Notes under the pieces: model-generated
Told to the model about the DNA's origin: nothing
What the model saw: the letters and a program-made list of their open reading frames with translations, nothing else
Databases searched by the model: none
Program-made: the position numbers and the translations under genes
Shown: positions 21,136-22,310 of the stretch, piece by piece
Position numbering within the stretch: position 1 is the stretch's first letter
Layout: each line of letters opens with the position of its first letter
From: DATJZH01 sp035499215
GTDB taxonomy: Bacteria > Actinomycetota > Actinomycetes > Streptosporangiales > Streptosporangiaceae
Length of the DNA stretch: 22,310 nt
NCBI GenBank assembly: GCA_035499215.1
Contig: DATJZH010000377.1
Span: forward strand, 1 to 22,310
Direction: 5' to 3'

Positions 21136-21672
21136 AGTCTGATTATTGTTACTATCTGTTATTATCCTAGCTAGCCGCCAGTTCTGCTGGTCGCCGTCCA
21201 GTTCGGGCACTAGGTCGGCGGCCAATGCCACCGCGCCCACGGCCTCGTCCCGCGCCAGTTCGGCGGCGAATACCGCGCGGAGCCTGTGGGGCGGCCGAAT
21301 TGCCTCGAGGACGAGCGCCAGGACCCTGGTATCCGGCAGGCTGAGCGAGTACTCCAGGTGGCCCGGGGCCGTGGTAACAAGCTCCTGGCCGGAGGAGACG
21401 GCCAGGGTGGGGCCGATCGCCCGGCGACTGCGCAGCATCGCCGAGGACACCGACCCCGAGTGGGCGACCAGCGCGACCAGCCCGGCAGGCAGCGGATCAG
21501 GTTCGGCACAGCCGATCGCACGCAGGCCGCGGCTGACGTTGACGACGCCCATGCGGCCGGGCCCCGGACGGCTCCATCCCGGCGGCTTCGGCAATGGCGG
21601 CAAGCCGGCCACGAAGCGCGGGCGGGCGGGGTTCGCCGTCGGCCCGGGCCGGGCGGCGCGCCCGCAGCAGGC
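21130..21672 (-). pseudogene. Remnant of NDP-forming acyl-CoA synthetase
   Basis: The minus strand carries only an internal piece of the CoA-binding/succinyl-CoA-ligase-like region of acetyl-CoA synthetase (ADP-forming) or acyl-CoA synthetase family proteins, which normally exceed 450-700 aa. One frame (21670 to about 21555) reads GRLAAIAEAAGMEPSG. The next frame continues MGVVNVSRGLRAIG, PDPLPAGLVALVAHSGSVSS and LAVSSGQELVTTAPGHLEYSL. The frame switch falls within 21552-21577. The N-terminal nucleotide-binding part and the C-terminal ATP-grasp part are both missing, and the reading decays into AT-rich sequence (RIITDSNNNQTD) before a stop at 21130. The longest single frame (21130-21612, GTG start) encodes 160 aa but is not a functional enzyme. 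It is divergent from the TetR gene, which may once have regulated it. Confidence 0.7.
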
Positions 21673-21673
21673 T

Positions 21674-21689
21674 GACTGAATGTTCAGTC
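21674..21689. promoter_or_regulatory. Operator-like palindrome upstream of the TetR gene
   Basis: GACTGAATGTTCAGTC is a perfect palindrome with 7-bp arms around TG, typical of TetR-family operators. TACGGT (21701-21706), a candidate -10 element for the TetR gene, lies 11 bp downstream, so a bound repressor would cover the -35 region and autoregulate. The same site would also block a promoter for the divergent pseudogene. Confidence 0.7.
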
Positions 21690-21795
21690 TAGAAACCTGC
21701 TACGGTATCGACAAGGGCCAGCGACACCGAGACGAACCGCAACAGCGGGAAGACGGCAAGATGGGTGGCACTCCCGTGACGAGAGGACTGCCGCG

Positions 21796-22310
21796 ATGAC
21801 AGACCGGTCCGGCCTAGCCGAAGAGGTCCTGGGAACCGCCGACCAGCGGCGCGAGCAAATGCTGCGAGCCGCGCTGCTGGTGATCTCCGAGCGCGGTTAC
21901 GCCGAGACCCGGATCGCCGACGTGGCGGAGCGCACCGGGATCAGCCCGGCGCTGGTCATCTACTACTTCAAGACCAAAGACCAGCTGCTGACCGAGGCGA
22001 TCAGATACTACGAAGACAACTGGTATGCGGTCGGCCAGCGCCGGATGGCCGAGCTTTCCACCGCGGCGCAGCGGCTCGAGGAGATCGTGGCCATGACCTG
22101 CCTGCCGGAGGCGGATCCGGAGCCGCAGGATTCGTGGCAGCTGTGGCTGGACTTGTGGGCGCAGTCTGCCAGGAGTGTCGCAGTGGCCAGCGTCCGGCGG
22201 AAGTCAGACGAGCGCTGGCGGCACATCATCGAGTCGCTGGTGCTGGCCGGCCAGGAGGCGGGCGAGTTCCGCGACGTAGACCCGGCCAAGTTCGCCCTCT
22301 GCCTGTCGGC
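21796..22310 (+). CDS. TetR-family regulator, C-terminus beyond window
   Basis: The ORF is open for 171 codons to the window edge with no stop. The N-terminal TetR DNA-binding domain is clear: QMLRAALLVISERGYAETRI leads into the helix-turn-helix ADVAERTGISPALVIYYFKT (about 41-60) and then KDQLLTEAI. The ligand-binding part seen so far (DSWQLWLDLWAQSARS, about 110-125) resembles the BetI-like C-terminal group, but the ligand is unknown. ATG 21796 has a GAGAGG Shine-Dalgarno with 9-nt spacing. A palindrome at 21674-21689 in the promoter suggests autorepression. The gene is divergent from the acyl-CoA synthetase remnant. Confidence 0.9.
   Translation, partial: MTDRSGLAEEVLGTADQRREQMLRAALLVISERGYAETRIADVAERTGISPALVIYYFKTKDQLLTEAIRYYEDNWYAVGQRRMAELSTAAQRLEEIVAMTCLPEADPEPQDSWQLWLDLWAQSARSVAVASVRRKSDERWRHIIESLVLAGQEAGEFRDVDPAKFALCLS

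Noticed and set aside
1..22310. tRNA or rRNA genes and insertion sequences
   Set aside because: Apart from the tmRNA tRNA-like domain, no cloverleaf, rRNA segment, transposase frame or terminal inverted repeat was recognised.

Overview
The window is high-GC actinobacterial DNA (Actinomycetota), judged from strong G/C bias at third codon positions, frequent GTG starts, several apparently leaderless genes, an F420-type oxidoreductase, a 180-kDa-class NAD glutamate dehydrogenase, and the order prfB, ftsE, ftsX, smpB, ssrA. A genus cannot be named from the sequence alone.

Layout. (1) Positions 1-600 hold a broken HD-domain gene on the minus strand, cut off at four 16-bp tandem repeats. (2) Positions 748-2081 hold a two-gene plus-strand unit with a 4-bp overlap: an LLM-class flavin/F420 oxidoreductase and a zinc nucleoside deaminase. 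(3) Positions 2143-5242, minus strand, hold a PIG-L/LmbE deacetylase and a large membrane protein with a spermidine-synthase-like core. (4) Positions 5385-5719 hold a possible leaderless 35-codon ORF coupled to a 76-aa membrane protein. (5) Positions 5971-13310, plus strand, hold acetoacetyl-CoA synthetase and the large NAD-GDH, whose translation start lies in a perfect 57-bp tandem duplication. A catabolic-type threonine ammonia-lyase converges on them from the minus strand. (6) Positions 14545-21072 are the conserved translation/division block: prfB, a small antisense zinc-ribbon membrane protein, ftsE-ftsX-smpB, a degenerate penicillin-binding-protein-like gene and the tmRNA gene. (7) From 21073 to the end there is an AT-rich patch, a wrecked NDP-forming acyl-CoA synthetase gene and a TetR-family regulator running off the edge. 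Two nearly identical 16-bp palindromes flank the pseudogene.

How the genes work together. SmpB and ssrA RNA form the trans-translation ribosome rescue system and PrfB terminates translation. FtsE/FtsX form the divisome ABC complex controlling peptidoglycan hydrolysis. AACS, GDH and threonine ammonia-lyase feed acetoacetate and amino-acid carbon into central metabolism.

Points most worth a second look: RF2 carries S-K-Y where the SPF stop-codon-reading tripeptide is expected; the PBP-like protein between smpB and ssrA has lost the catalytic Ser and Lys; the gdh initiation region is duplicated; a leaderless mini-ORF ends at the start of ftsE; and two matching operators bracket a dead gene beside the TetR regulator. 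I did not find a clear multi-gene system of wholly unknown type.
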